A stretch of DNA of 64,000 nucleotides from a virus. The notes below the pieces were generated by a model. That model was given only the letters and a program-made list of their open reading frames with translations, made no database searches and was not told where the DNA came from. Shown here piece by piece: positions 7,735 through 14,781 of this stretch. The stretch covers positions 1 through 64,000 of the IMG/VR virus record IMGVR_UViG_3300044511_000090, one strand, 5' to 3'. Both the position numbers and the translations under genes were made by a program. Position 1 is the first letter of the stretch, and each line of letters begins with the position of its first letter.

Positions 7735-8196
7735 TCAATCAAAGAGGAACAATTTGACATTCGCAGTAGAACCAGAATAATTTCCAATAGCGATACTGTC
7801 TATCTCCTCCATTGAAGGTTCTGACGATCCAGTTATCAACGCTGTGCTTGCCACAGGACGAATCGAGCCGTAGCCAGAGAGCTTGAACGGCGCATACTTC
7901 CTGACCTTGACCGTCTCGCTTCCGGTCTGGCCGATGAGTTGGAGATAGACCGTCTGATCGGCCCAAAACCACAAGTAGTCGAAGTCTGTCGGGAAGTTGG
8001 AGTCTTCATCCCATGCCGTGCGAACAGTGGCCGTTGGAATCTGGCCGATGTACGTGTATATGAGCCCGGTGACAGTAGGCGACTCAGAAAATGCGTAAAA
8101 CTCGCTGGCCAAAGTGTCGGATTCGCCGTGGTTGGCGGCGAATGTCGTGCCGTTGACCTCGATTGAGAATCGGTCGATGATGTTCAGGTTTGCCAT
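7735..8196 (-). CDS. Beta-rich probable virion protein with replaced 3' end
   Basis: 153 residues, mostly alternating hydrophobic and polar beta segments (DRFSIEVNGTTF, DYLWFWADQTVYLQLIGQTG) like small phage head or tail decoration proteins. No precise family. GAGG precedes ATG 8196. Its final 19 codons (7735-7794) duplicate the protein end found at 7018-7077 but use different synonymous codons, so the protein stays unchanged despite the endonuclease insertion next to it. Confidence 0.7.
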   Translation of the reverse strand: MANLNIIDRFSIEVNGTTFAANHGESDTLASEFYAFSESPTVTGLIYTYIGQIPTATVRTAWDEDSNFPTDFDYLWFWADQTVYLQLIGQTGSETVKVRKYAPFKLSGYGSIRPVASTALITGSSEPSMEEIDSIAIGNYSGSTANVKLFLFD

Positions 8197-8242
8197 TGCA
8201 GTGCCTCATGGTTGTGGGATGAAACAGTCGATCCGATTGGCC

Positions 8243-8461
8243 TCAGATCGTGTCGATGAAGCCGTGCGTATGCGACATCTTGATAAGATCGTCAGCAGCC
8301 TGCAACGCTTCGATGCGGCTGTATCTGCGGGAATAGAATTCGTTGCCAAGATAAACGTCATAACTTCCGTCATCGCGTTCGAGGACAAGAACTTTCTTTC
8401 TGACCATCACTTGTCCGGCCTTCCATCGCTCCAGTTGCTTTTTCTTCTTCGATTTTTCCAT
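8243..8461 (-). CDS. Small basic protein, function unknown
   Basis: 72 residues starting MEKSKKKKQLERWKAGQV, then a compact beta-alpha segment (VLVLERDDGSYDVYLG). ATG 8461 was preferred to an upstream start because GGGG lies six bases before it and the upstream residues do not look coding. No family recognised. Confidence 0.6.
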   Translation of the reverse strand: MEKSKKKKQLERWKAGQVMVRKKVLVLERDDGSYDVYLGNEFYSRRYSRIEALQAADDLIKMSHTHGFIDTI

Positions 8462-8504
8462 GTCATCCCCTTTTGGTTCGTGATCAGATTGGCCACTTGT
8501 TCTC

Positions 8505-8720
8505 CTACCTTTCGTCGTGATCGGTCTCTCCTCTGAAATGCTTGCCAAGACCTGGACTTGATGCTTGGCCAAGTTCTCGCTGGAATTTCCATCCGCACAG
8601 TTTGCTGCCAGAGCTAATCGGCAGAGGCACTCCGTTAGCGTCTGAGTTGCACATCACTATATCACGCTCGGCGTCAGTTTCAAAAGACCATCCGCCACAT
8701 TTCGGGCAAGCGAAGTCCAT
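8505..8720 (-). CDS. Zinc-ribbon protein, paralogue of 11330-11515
   Basis: 71 residues starting MDFACPKCGGWSF and continuing CNSDANGVPLPISSGSKLCGW. The paralogue has GFKCPKCGG, then CNSDIRGVPLSISSGSRICGW, so the cysteine spacing and GVPL.ISSGS..CGW core are shared. GGAG lies five bases before the ATG. Probably a structural zinc fold; partner unknown. Confidence 0.7.
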   Translation of the reverse strand: MDFACPKCGGWSFETDAERDIVMCNSDANGVPLPISSGSKLCGWKFQRELGQASSPGLGKHFRGETDHDER

Positions 8721-8793
8721 TTCTTCTCCAGTTTGATCACAACCATACGGGAACTGATCGGAGTCGGGTCAGTGCGGCGCTGGGCTGGGTTGT

Positions 8794-8988
8794 TCATGTT
8801 TCTTCTCGGATGTACTTGGCGACCTGTTCCAGTTGGTCAGGCGTCAAATACTCTCCAACAAACAAAGCGAACTTCCCTTTTGACACAAGACCGACCTCTT
8901 GGCCACGCAACGAGACTGTCCAGTACGTCCAGTCGTTAGGACGGCGGCACTTCTTGAACTCAAGCTGTTCTGTTGTTGTGCTGCTCAC
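8794..8988 (-). CDS. Small duplicated protein, copy B
   Basis: 64 residues, GTG start at 8988 with AGGAG about eight bases upstream, lying inside the EWKR codons of the previous gene. The core (LEFK.CRRP..W.YWTVSLRG, G.F..FVGEYLTPDQLEQV) matches the neighbour at 8960-9256. A tandem duplication is likely. Function unknown. Confidence 0.6.
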   Translation of the reverse strand: MSSTTTEQLEFKKCRRPNDWTYWTVSLRGQEVGLVSKGKFALFVGEYLTPDQLEQVAKYIREET

Positions 8989-9256
8989 GCTTCCACTCCT
9001 TGATAAACTCAACGACTTGTTCCAAATGCTCCTGTGTCAGCCATTGTCCGGCATAGGCCACGAACAAGCCCTGTGACGCCGTGCCGACAGGTTCGCCGCG
9101 AAGCAATACCGTCCAGGACATCAAACCGTCATGACGGCGATTCGGCTTGAATTCGAGAGACGGGGCTTTTATTGGTTCTGGCATACGAGACTCCCTCTGG
9201 CCGTTACTATACACACCCAAGTCGGCAAGCACGGCATTCACCAGCGCCGGATTCAT
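8960..9256 (-). CDS. Small duplicated protein, copy A
   Basis: 98 residues from ATG 9256 (GGGG five bases upstream, 11 bases after the orphaned methyltransferase stop), or 74 residues from ATG 9184 (GGGAG upstream). The shared core is LEFKPNRRHDGLMSWTVLLRG and GQWLTQEHLEQVVEFI. The spacing to 9268 shows that it once followed the methyltransferase directly. Function unknown. Confidence 0.6.
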   Translation of the reverse strand: MNPALVNAVLADLGVYSNGQRESRMPEPIKAPSLEFKPNRRHDGLMSWTVLLRGEPVGTASQGLFVAYAGQWLTQEHLEQVVEFIKEWKREQHNNRTA

Positions 9257-9267
9257 CCACGCCCCTG

Positions 9268-9372
9268 TTACGAAAACATCTCAGCTTGAGCCGGTTCAAC
9301 ATCCTCAAACAAGCTGCCCTTGCCGTTCGCTTCTTCGATTCGGCGGCAGGCAATGTCGAAATATTTCAGCTC
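9268..9372 (-). pseudogene. Orphaned 3' end of the methyltransferase gene
   Basis: Thirty-four codons and a TAA encode ELKYFDIACRRIEEANGKGS followed by LFED and AEMFS. This is the usual C-terminus of small phage DNA methyltransferases (YFDIACRRIEEA). It aligns with the intact gene's end, EKYFAAAVKRIEEAWGKYSLF, at 9862-10563. It has no start and is separated from its gene by the HNH gene at 9406-9921. Confidence 0.75.
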
Positions 9373-9393
9373 ACTGCATGTCCTATGAATTGT

Positions 9394-9399
9394 TATAAT
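9394..9399 (+). promoter_or_regulatory. Extended -10 element before the HNH gene
   Basis: TGTTATAAT is a consensus extended -10. The ATG at 9406 would lie at about the transcription start, so the mRNA may be almost leaderless. No good -35 is visible. Confidence 0.45.
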
Positions 9400-9405
9400 A
9401 CAGGA

Positions 9406-9921
9406 ATGAGAACAAAACCAACCATCATTGTCTGTAAGAACTGCGGGAAAACGGCATCCATACATTCCTATCGACTTCGGAATGGAACAGGAAAGTATTG
9501 CAGTTCGACTTGCTATTTTGCCAACCGGTGGAAACATGACGGGAATTGCCGCCAATGCCAAAAAAAATCCAAGACACGATTCTGTAATTCTGTTTGTCGA
9601 AAAGCATATTGGAATCGTGAGAGTTATCGACAGCATAAAACTAAGCGTAATTGGGAACGTAAACTGGCATTGATTAACGAGCTTGGCGGAAAATGCTGCA
9701 AATGCGGAATAAACGATCCCCGCGTATTGGACATCGACCATATTGACAGCACACAAAAAAAACGGCCTAAAAAACGCCAATGGACTTGGCATCGTCGTTT
9801 TGCTGATTGGGCAGCTAACAAAGGAAACCTCAGACTGTTGTGTGCAAATTGTCATCGTGTATTAACCTGGAAACAACGTCGATTCGGCCTTGTCAATGGC
9901 AAGTCTGTCCTCATCGAATAG
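9406..9921 (+). CDS. HNH homing endonuclease inserted in methyltransferase 3' end
   Basis: 171 residues, the only plus-strand gene in this minus-strand block. The N-terminal zinc knuckles are CKNCGKTASIHSY, YCSSTCYFANRW and FCNSVCRKAYW. The HNH core is LGGKCCKCGINDPRVLDIDH followed by IDSTQKKRP and NLRLLCANCHRVLTWK. It is AT-rich compared with the surrounding GC-rich genes, which suggests recent arrival. The last 60 bases overlap, tail to tail, the end of the methyltransferase gene, whose original 3' end is stranded at 9268-9372 on the other side. ATG 9406 was chosen because TATAAT lies just upstream and the zinc motif begins here. Confidence 0.85.
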   Translation: MRTKPTIIVCKNCGKTASIHSYRLRNGTGKYCSSTCYFANRWKHDGNCRQCQKKSKTRFCNSVCRKAYWNRESYRQHKTKRNWERKLALINELGGKCCKCGINDPRVLDIDHIDSTQKKRPKKRQWTWHRRFADWAANKGNLRLLCANCHRVLTWKQRRFGLVNGKSVLIE

Positions 9922-10563
9922 CGAATATTTTCCCCACGCCTCTTCAATTCTTTTCACAGCAGCAGCAAAGTATTTCTCGCATATTTCGATGCCGATGAAG
10001 CGACGACCGGTACGGACGCAGGCAACGCCGGTGGAACCGCTTCCGCAGTATGGATCGAGAATCGTGTCGGCATCCGGTATAAAGCCGAGACACCATTGCA
10101 TCAAGGCGACGGGCTTTTGGGTGGGGTGGACTCGCTCTATATCCTGTTCGCTGGCGCGAATCATTCCCATCCATCTGTGAGAAAACAATCGCGCTGGCTG
10201 GCGCAAGTTTGTCCATGCCATCTCACAATCGGCCATGTCATTACTTCTGCCTCCTTCCCTCTTGTCCCATATCAACCAAGAATCCATCGCGGGAAGGCGA
10301 TTGCTGTAATGATTCCCACCCCAGAGGATTAGAAACTTGAAATCCAGAAGCGGTCTTGGGTCAAACGGGTGGCAATCATCAATAATCCGCTCAAACTTAC
10401 CGCGAGCAGCTGAACAGTCTCCACCAGAAGGATTGTAACTAATCCCATACGGCGGGTCCGTCACTACCGCGTCCACGCTGCCAGCCGCCAGCGTCGGCAG
10501 CACTTCCAGGCAATCGCCGCGATACAGCACATGCTCGCCAATCTGGACACGCTCGAAGCTCAT
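9862..10563 (-). CDS. Site-specific DNA methyltransferase (DPPY type) with replaced 3' end
   Basis: 233 residues. The catalytic motif IV is VVTDPPYGISYN. The SAM-binding motif I is ILDPYCGSGSTGVACV, with the fold continuing GRRFIGIEICEKYF. The order IV then I is the beta class (N4-cytosine or N6-adenine). A target-recognition region with many W and H residues lies between. It probably protects phage DNA from restriction. ATG 10563 was chosen because AGGAGC is six bases upstream; the longer frame adds 43 unrelated residues. The C-terminal 30-40 residues come from sequence brought in with the HNH gene and differ from the orphaned end at 9268-9372. No cognate restriction enzyme is seen. Confidence 0.88.
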   Translation of the reverse strand: MSFERVQIGEHVLYRGDCLEVLPTLAAGSVDAVVTDPPYGISYNPSGGDCSAARGKFERIIDDCHPFDPRPLLDFKFLILWGGNHYSNRLPAMDSWLIWDKREGGRSNDMADCEMAWTNLRQPARLFSHRWMGMIRASEQDIERVHPTQKPVALMQWCLGFIPDADTILDPYCGSGSTGVACVRTGRRFIGIEICEKYFAAAVKRIEEAWGKYSLFDEDRLAIDKAESTLFPG

Positions 10564-10649
10564 CCCCCGCTCCTGTAGGTGGCCCCGCTGCCGCGCTTTC
10601 CCCCGCAGCAGCGCCCGCCGCAAGTCCCAAACGGCGAGTTGGGCCATGT

Positions 10650-10898
10650 TCAGCATTCTCTCCAGACGCCACGTTCCAAAAATCCGTGCCATTTTTCTTC
10701 ATGCGTCGAAATCAAAATCGACGGCGAAACAGTTATCGTGCGGTCATCATGCTCAGTAATTTTGTGGTGCCGAACGCCGTCACCTAAGTTGCCGAGAAAA
10801 TCCCCGCGCGGAGCCCTGCAATACCAGAGCCCTTGCCACTGGCCGTAATCGCCCGGCTCGTACAAGTGCGGGGAAACATCGGTTCGACGACCCATCAT
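10650..10898 (-). CDS. Small conserved phage protein (SPSIL...HGFL type)
   Basis: 82 residues. The ending, ITVSPSILISTHEEKWHGFL then GVWREC, resembles a common small phage family in which ITVSPSIL precedes a His-rich HGFL.G.W segment. That family is sometimes grouped near DUF6527; I am not certain of the name. AGGAAG lies eight bases before ATG 10898. It is co-oriented with the methyltransferase. Confidence 0.65.
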   Translation of the reverse strand: MMGRRTDVSPHLYEPGDYGQWQGLWYCRAPRGDFLGNLGDGVRHHKITEHDDRTITVSPSILISTHEEKWHGFLERGVWREC

Positions 10899-10912
10899 CG
10901 GTTGACTTCCTT

Positions 10913-11323
10913 TCACCTATACACCGCCATCGGAACCAAGTCCCGATGCGACATTGCACCAAGCGGCACTTCCCTGAACCGATCCAGCGGAATCGGGCAC
11001 GGCATTCGTGCCGCGTAATAGTTCCACGGTCCAATCCAGACACGCAACCGCTCCAGCCACATGACCGTCGCAAATGATCGGCTTGTTTTGCTCACGGTTC
11101 CGTATGCGTAATGCGCTTCGTGCAACAAGTTCCATGCCCAGCGCCGTTCACAAGCATCCATCTCCCATGCGCAGCTACGTCTTGGCTGGCGACTGAGCCA
11201 TAGCAAGTGCGAGTCGGCGATGAGTCGTTGCTGGTGTGCCACTTGGCGCGGCGGAAACTGCGCAAGGTCTTCAGGACTGACTGGCAGCAGCAAGAGATGG
11301 ACAGTGATAGCGATTATGGTCAT
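10913..11323 (-). CDS. Hypothetical protein
   Basis: 136 residues, rich in W, R and H (EMDACERRWAWNLLHEAHYA). The start follows the stop of 11330-11515 by six bases and 15 bases separate its end from the next gene, so it fits an operon. No family recognised, and some R-rich stretches leave room for doubt. Confidence 0.5.
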   Translation of the reverse strand: MTIIAITVHLLLLPVSPEDLAQFPPRQVAHQQRLIADSHLLWLSRQPRRSCAWEMDACERRWAWNLLHEAHYAYGTVSKTSRSFATVMWLERLRVWIGPWNYYAARMPCPIPLDRFREVPLGAMSHRDLVPMAVYR

Positions 11324-11329
11324 TCCAGT

Positions 11330-11515
11330 TTACCCGGCATCAGAAGCATCACCCTTGTCGGCCTCGTTGCACTCTTCGCCGCTCCCCATCCAGCCACAGA
11401 TACGACTGCCTGAGCTAATGGATAGCGGCACGCCGCGTATGTCCGAATTGCACCAGAAGGCATCGCCCTCTCTGCCGAACACCGAGCCACCACACTTTGG
11501 ACACTTGAAACCCAT
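11330..11515 (-). CDS. Zinc-ribbon protein, paralogue of 8505-8720
   Basis: 61 residues starting MGFKCPKCGGSVFGREGD. GGAGGG lies five bases upstream, which decides this start over an ATG 39 bases earlier. It shares the CNSD..GVPL.ISSGS..CGW core with the protein at 8505-8720. One of several duplicated small genes in this cluster. Confidence 0.7.
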   Translation of the reverse strand: MGFKCPKCGGSVFGREGDAFWCNSDIRGVPLSISSGSRICGWMGSGEECNEADKGDASDAG

Positions 11516-11529
11516 GTCGCCCTCCCTGG

Positions 11530-11607
11530 AATCAAAAAACAGTGTCAGTCTCAATAAGGCGGATATAACCCCGTGTTTTGGGACACTTTTGGCCCTTATT
11601 GAGACTG
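11530..11607 (-). terminator. Long inverted repeat with T tract
   Basis: Perfect 14-base arms, CAGTCTCAATAAGG (11546-11559) and CCTTATTGAGACTG (11594-11607). On the minus strand they are followed by ACACTG and six T residues. It lies between genes 11636-11899 and 11330-11515 and probably ends or attenuates transcription. Confidence 0.5.
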
Positions 11608-11635
11608 ATAGCCGTCAATCTGGGCAAAATGGCCT

Positions 11636-11899
11636 CTATTTCTCCGTTGGCACTACACTGATCACTTTGCCACCAATTCCGACCGATACAAGCCAATCAT
11701 GCCCGATTTCTCTAACCCCAGATGCGTAAAGTCTGGCTATTTCGTCGGTGTATGGCACAACGCCGAAGGTATCGCTAAACTTGTCCTGGTCGTGCCACCA
11801 AGCCATACAAACACCATGATCTTCGCTACGAAAGGTGAAAACCTTCGGGCCGTCAAAATAGCAAAAGACCTCAACAGGATTGACAATGCCATCAAACAT
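11636..11899 (-). CDS. Small conserved protein (MFDGI...FTFRS type)
   Basis: 87 residues starting MFDGIVNPVEVFCYFDGPKV. A FTFRSEDHGVCMAWWHDQDK segment follows and then a beta-rich C-terminus. Similar small proteins with an FDG..P..F..F motif occur widely in phages and bacteria without known function. ATG 11899 has GGGAG eight bases upstream. Its start overlaps the stop of terS by eight bases. Confidence 0.65.
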   Translation of the reverse strand: MFDGIVNPVEVFCYFDGPKVFTFRSEDHGVCMAWWHDQDKFSDTFGVVPYTDEIARLYASGVREIGHDWLVSVGIGGKVISVVPTEK

Positions 11900-12602
11900 G
11901 GCCATTGCTCCCGTTCGTGCTCGGCCCAAGCGTAGGACCGTGGTACGCACCATTTGACTCAGGCACGACGATCTCGGCTTCAGGCAGGGGCAACGTCACT
12001 CTTGCCTTAATCGCCGCTAGGATGGCCAATAGGCTCTCCCGCTGGTCATCGGCCACAGACAATGCCATTCCGCCGCTGGTAACATCGACCTTTTGCACTG
12101 GCCGCTGGTTATCCGGCATGACGGAATACTTGTCTTCCAGTGCCTCCAAATGCGGGTCTTTCGAGGCCATACGGTACTTGACACGCTTGGCCGTCTTGCC
12201 GTCGTCGGCCAGTTCGATGTCTACCGACGATATGGCTCTGAGAGCCTGCTTGGGTATCTTGTTCGCTGGCCGATGTGACGGAGCGCCATCGCCAGAGAAG
12301 TCGAGGATGTCGTCTATGGAGGAGTAAGCGAGAGCCCGTCTTTCGTCTCTGGCCTTCTTCCACTCTTCGGCCATCTCGCGTTCGACGAGTTGCCGTAACT
12401 CCTGTTGTATTTGGGAGATACGGAGTTGGACTTCCGGCCTGTTAAGTATTTCCCAGGCAAGTCGAGAGCCGTGTGTTTTGTTTTTGGGTTTTTTGTAACC
12501 TGCCTCTTCATAAGCAGTTGCGGAGCAGCCTGTGCGCACATAGGCCAGCGCAAACTTCTCATATCTTTGTGAGCAGGAGTTGATTTTCAAGCTGACGCCC
12601 AT
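11892..12602 (-). CDS. terS: Terminase small subunit (TerS)
   Basis: 236 residues; DNA recognition subunit of the packaging machine. The N-terminus, RYEKFALAYVRTGCSATAYE, continues with AWEILNRPEVQLRISQIQ. This is the Terminase_2 pattern: a helix-turn-helix with repeated A-Y-x-x-A-G-Y, then a long helix. The C-terminus is low complexity (GPSTNGSNGHV), as often seen. It lies on the strand opposite to terL and about 8 kb away, which is unusual because the two normally sit side by side. Confidence 0.82.
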   Translation of the reverse strand: MGVSLKINSCSQRYEKFALAYVRTGCSATAYEEAGYKKPKNKTHGSRLAWEILNRPEVQLRISQIQQELRQLVEREMAEEWKKARDERRALAYSSIDDILDFSGDGAPSHRPANKIPKQALRAISSVDIELADDGKTAKRVKYRMASKDPHLEALEDKYSVMPDNQRPVQKVDVTSGGMALSVADDQRESLLAILAAIKARVTLPLPEAEIVVPESNGAYHGPTLGPSTNGSNGHV

Positions 12603-12684
12603 AGGTGTTAATCCGGTGTTGGTTTCGTGGCCTGGGGTTCAGGTTCATGGTCGATTTTGGCGTTGATTGGGACGTGGTTTGCGA

Positions 12685-13107
12685 TCATGTTGTGATCCTC
12701 ATTCTTTTGACACATTCTTCCATTTTGTCGAACGTCTTGTGGCCGACTAGACGGCGCAGGCTTGTGGCGTCTGCCCTTGACCGTGAGTTTGAGTGCCTGA
12801 ACGCTTCCTCAAGGTCTTTGGAGAACGGGCCGTGGTCAGTGCCTTCAAGTTTAACCGGGCTCAGGTATTCAAGCAGAACGTCGAACAGGAAAGAAGACAG
12901 GTTTGGCCTGTCGCCATCGTGATCCGTGAGGAATAGCTTGGTCCACACGCGCCCACGGCAGAGTATCCGAGTGACATACTTGTGCTTGAACCCCTCTGCC
13001 CAGCATGGGATTTGGTCGAAGCGTCTGGCCGGTCGATAGGCAATGGCCATCCGGCAATTCATTGCAATCTTGTGCAAATTCACCATGCACTCGTTAATCG
13101 AACACAT
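12685..13107 (-). CDS. Hypothetical protein
   Basis: 140 residues, Cys- and Arg-containing (MCSINECMVNLHKIAMNCRM; LLEYLSPVKLEGTDHGPFSK). GGAG precedes the ATG by about seven bases and its start nearly abuts the stop of the next gene upstream. The motif FDQIPCWAEGFKHKYVTRIL looks structured. No family recognised. Confidence 0.6.
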   Translation of the reverse strand: MCSINECMVNLHKIAMNCRMAIAYRPARRFDQIPCWAEGFKHKYVTRILCRGRVWTKLFLTDHDGDRPNLSSFLFDVLLEYLSPVKLEGTDHGPFSKDLEEAFRHSNSRSRADATSLRRLVGHKTFDKMEECVKRMRITT

Positions 13108-13109
13108 GA

Positions 13110-13340
13110 TTAAACTCCGTTTTTTTCGTCCTCTTCGTCTTCCTCATCCAAGGACTGAGAAAATTCAGCCACCGCCGATACTAGGTATTGTTTGGGGACA
13201 ACTTCATCGCCAGTTATCGGGTCAAGAACTGGCTCTACGGCAAGAACAACATTGCCAACTCCTTCAACAACATTTTCCGAAACCCATTCAGATAGGATGC
13301 GAACGATGTCGGCCTCGTATAACACCACCTTCGTTTTCAT
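13110..13340 (-). CDS. Small acidic protein, function unknown
   Basis: 76 residues ending in a highly acidic tail (SLDEEDEEDEKNGV). The body (VVLYEADIVRILSEWVSENV) is helical. AGG lies five bases upstream of the ATG. Acidic tails occur in DNA mimics and single-strand-binding proteins, but nothing else supports such a role. Confidence 0.6.
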   Translation of the reverse strand: MKTKVVLYEADIVRILSEWVSENVVEGVGNVVLAVEPVLDPITGDEVVPKQYLVSAVAEFSQSLDEEDEEDEKNGV

Positions 13341-13346
13341 GACCTG

Positions 13347-13544
13347 TCACTTTCTGGAAACATAGACAGATGCTTCGCATTGCGGGCAAATGACAAACTG
13401 TACGCCAGGGGAACTGGTGGAATCGCCGTAACTAGAGAAAGTCCTGACCTCGTTGGGCTCAGCCGTCAGTTCGGCCTCACAATTCTGGCACTTACCGACG
13501 TACTTGATTCTTTGGCTGAGTATTTTTCCGAGCTTTACTTGCAC
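13347..13544 (-). CDS. Small zinc-ribbon protein, duplicated (copy B)
   Basis: 65 residues, GTG start at 13544 with GGAG seven bases upstream. It has a CQNCEAELTAEPNEV and CPQCEASVYV zinc ribbon. The upstream neighbour has CLQCEAELIAEPNEV and CPICGSVV, so the two are tandem duplicates. As with 8794-8988, the Shine-Dalgarno lies in the EWKR codons of the preceding gene. Confidence 0.65.
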   Translation of the reverse strand: MQVKLGKILSQRIKYVGKCQNCEAELTAEPNEVRTFSSYGDSTSSPGVQFVICPQCEASVYVSRK

Positions 13545-13752
13545 GTTTCCACTCCATAGGTTCGTAATGAAAAACAACAATAACAACACTACCGCATATT
13601 GGACAAAGAACATCTCCTTGTTCCCCGTCTGGGAAACGGCTTATGCAGTTGACCTCGTTCGGCTCGGCAATCAGTTCCGCCTCGCATTGCAGGCATTTCC
13701 CTGTGTACTGGACGATAGGGTTGGCGACCTTGCCGAGTTTTGCAATTCTCAC
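13492..13752 (-). CDS. Small zinc-ribbon protein, duplicated (copy A)
   Basis: 86 residues, GTG start with GGAG six bases upstream. GKCLQCEAELIAEPNEV and CPICG form a zinc ribbon. The basic tail (EWKRASKARKN) overlaps the start of copy B by 53 bases. Confidence 0.65.
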   Translation of the reverse strand: MRIAKLGKVANPIVQYTGKCLQCEAELIAEPNEVNCISRFPDGEQGDVLCPICGSVVIVVFHYEPMEWKRASKARKNTQPKNQVRR

Positions 13753-13755
13753 TTG

Positions 13756-14376
13756 TCACTCCACAAAAATTCGCCGATTCCCTTGTTTCGGAACAGGCTT
13801 GGTATCGGGCTTTTTCTTCTCTGGCTTGAATGAAAGTCCGGCCAGCTTCAAAATCGCCTGAACGAGAATGCGCAAAATCTCCCTCTTGTCGTCGCCAGCC
13901 TGCACAATTTCTTTGTGTGAGATAATGGCTTTGGCAAGATTGTTGTCAGCGCCGAAAGTGGTTGGCGATCCCAACGTAATGACAACTTGCCCGCTTATCA
14001 TGTCGTTGTAGAAGTTGATGTCAATGTTCTTGAACTCGTCTGGAAGAACGGAGTAAATCAGGTTGGCATCGACGCCATAGAAATATTTTTCGGAATCCTT
14101 CTTGGCCTCTGATAACTTTGCAAGCTCCTTCTTGGCCGAGGACAATTCGTACCTCAGCCTCTCGTGTTCTTCCTTCTCGCGCTTGTAAAATTCGTAAGAT
14201 TCTTTTTTTCTCATTTCTTCCCAATGCTCCTCAAGCTGCCGCCAAGAAACATAAACATTGGCATCACCAGATGTTGAACCAATTGGGTAGTAAGTTACAT
14301 ACCCATTCGCACCGGCTGTTGTCGTTGAGGCATAGTGAACGATTTGTGCGGTTCCATCGGTCGAGTACGTTTTCAT
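13756..14376 (-). CDS. Coiled-coil protein, function unknown
   Basis: 207 residues. A Thr/Tyr-rich beta N-terminus is followed by a charged coiled coil at about residues 46-100 (KKESYEFYKREKEEHERLRY), a mixed domain and a basic tail (FKPEKKKPDTKPVPKQG). GGAGG lies seven bases before ATG 14376, which overlaps the preceding TGA (TGATG). Possibly a virion or assembly factor; this is a guess from composition. Confidence 0.6.
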   Translation of the reverse strand: MKTYSTDGTAQIVHYASTTTAGANGYVTYYPIGSTSGDANVYVSWRQLEEHWEEMRKKESYEFYKREKEEHERLRYELSSAKKELAKLSEAKKDSEKYFYGVDANLIYSVLPDEFKNIDINFYNDMISGQVVITLGSPTTFGADNNLAKAIISHKEIVQAGDDKREILRILVQAILKLAGLSFKPEKKKPDTKPVPKQGNRRIFVE

Positions 14377-14771
14377 CAAACAACCTCCGCTTCCACTCCG
14401 ACCGGAAGCACAAAGTAAGGGGCTGGCGGCGTCCGAACAAGCTGGTCCTTTACGTCCTTGATGACTTGCTCTAGGTCGATGGACTCATGGGCCGAAAGCT
14501 GAATGATCTTCCCTCCCTGGATCAAAACGAAGCCTTTCCGCATTCGCCCGGCATGAGCAGTTTCGGTAATAGGCGCTGCGCGCGACGATTTATCCACTAC
14601 GTTTTCCAAGGATTTTTCATCCTGCTTTGCATCAGGCTTCGCCGAATTCGCCGGTTTCTGATCCGCCTTGGCTGGCGTTTTGTCTGGGGCTTTTTCGGTA
14701 ATAGTCGCTGCGCGCGCCGATTTATCGCCTGTGTTTTCTAGGGATTTTTCTTGGGACACTTCGTTTGCCAC
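14376..14771 (-). CDS. Hypothetical protein with an internal duplication
   Basis: 131 residues, GTG start at 14771 with AGGAG seven bases upstream and directly after the preceding stop. A 20-25-residue unit occurs twice: QEKSLENTGDKSARAATITE and DEKSLENVVDKSSRAAPITE. They are joined by a Pro/Ala/Lys-rich disordered linker. The C-terminal part (GFVLIQGGKIIQLSAHESID) is a compact beta domain. The repeat unit looks like a short binding motif. Confidence 0.6.
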   Translation of the reverse strand: MANEVSQEKSLENTGDKSARAATITEKAPDKTPAKADQKPANSAKPDAKQDEKSLENVVDKSSRAAPITETAHAGRMRKGFVLIQGGKIIQLSAHESIDLEQVIKDVKDQLVRTPPAPYFVLPVGVEAEVV

Positions 14772-14781
14772 GCCTTCGCTC

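Noticed and set aside
7018-7794. Reading the duplicated gene end as insertion-sequence target-site duplication
   Set aside because: The two copies are far longer than target duplications and differ at almost every wobble position, and there is no transposase or terminal inverted repeat.
9268-9855. 195-residue minus-strand frame opposite the HNH gene
   Set aside because: Only its last 34 codons, the methyltransferase relic, are meaningful; the rest is the shadow of the HNH gene.
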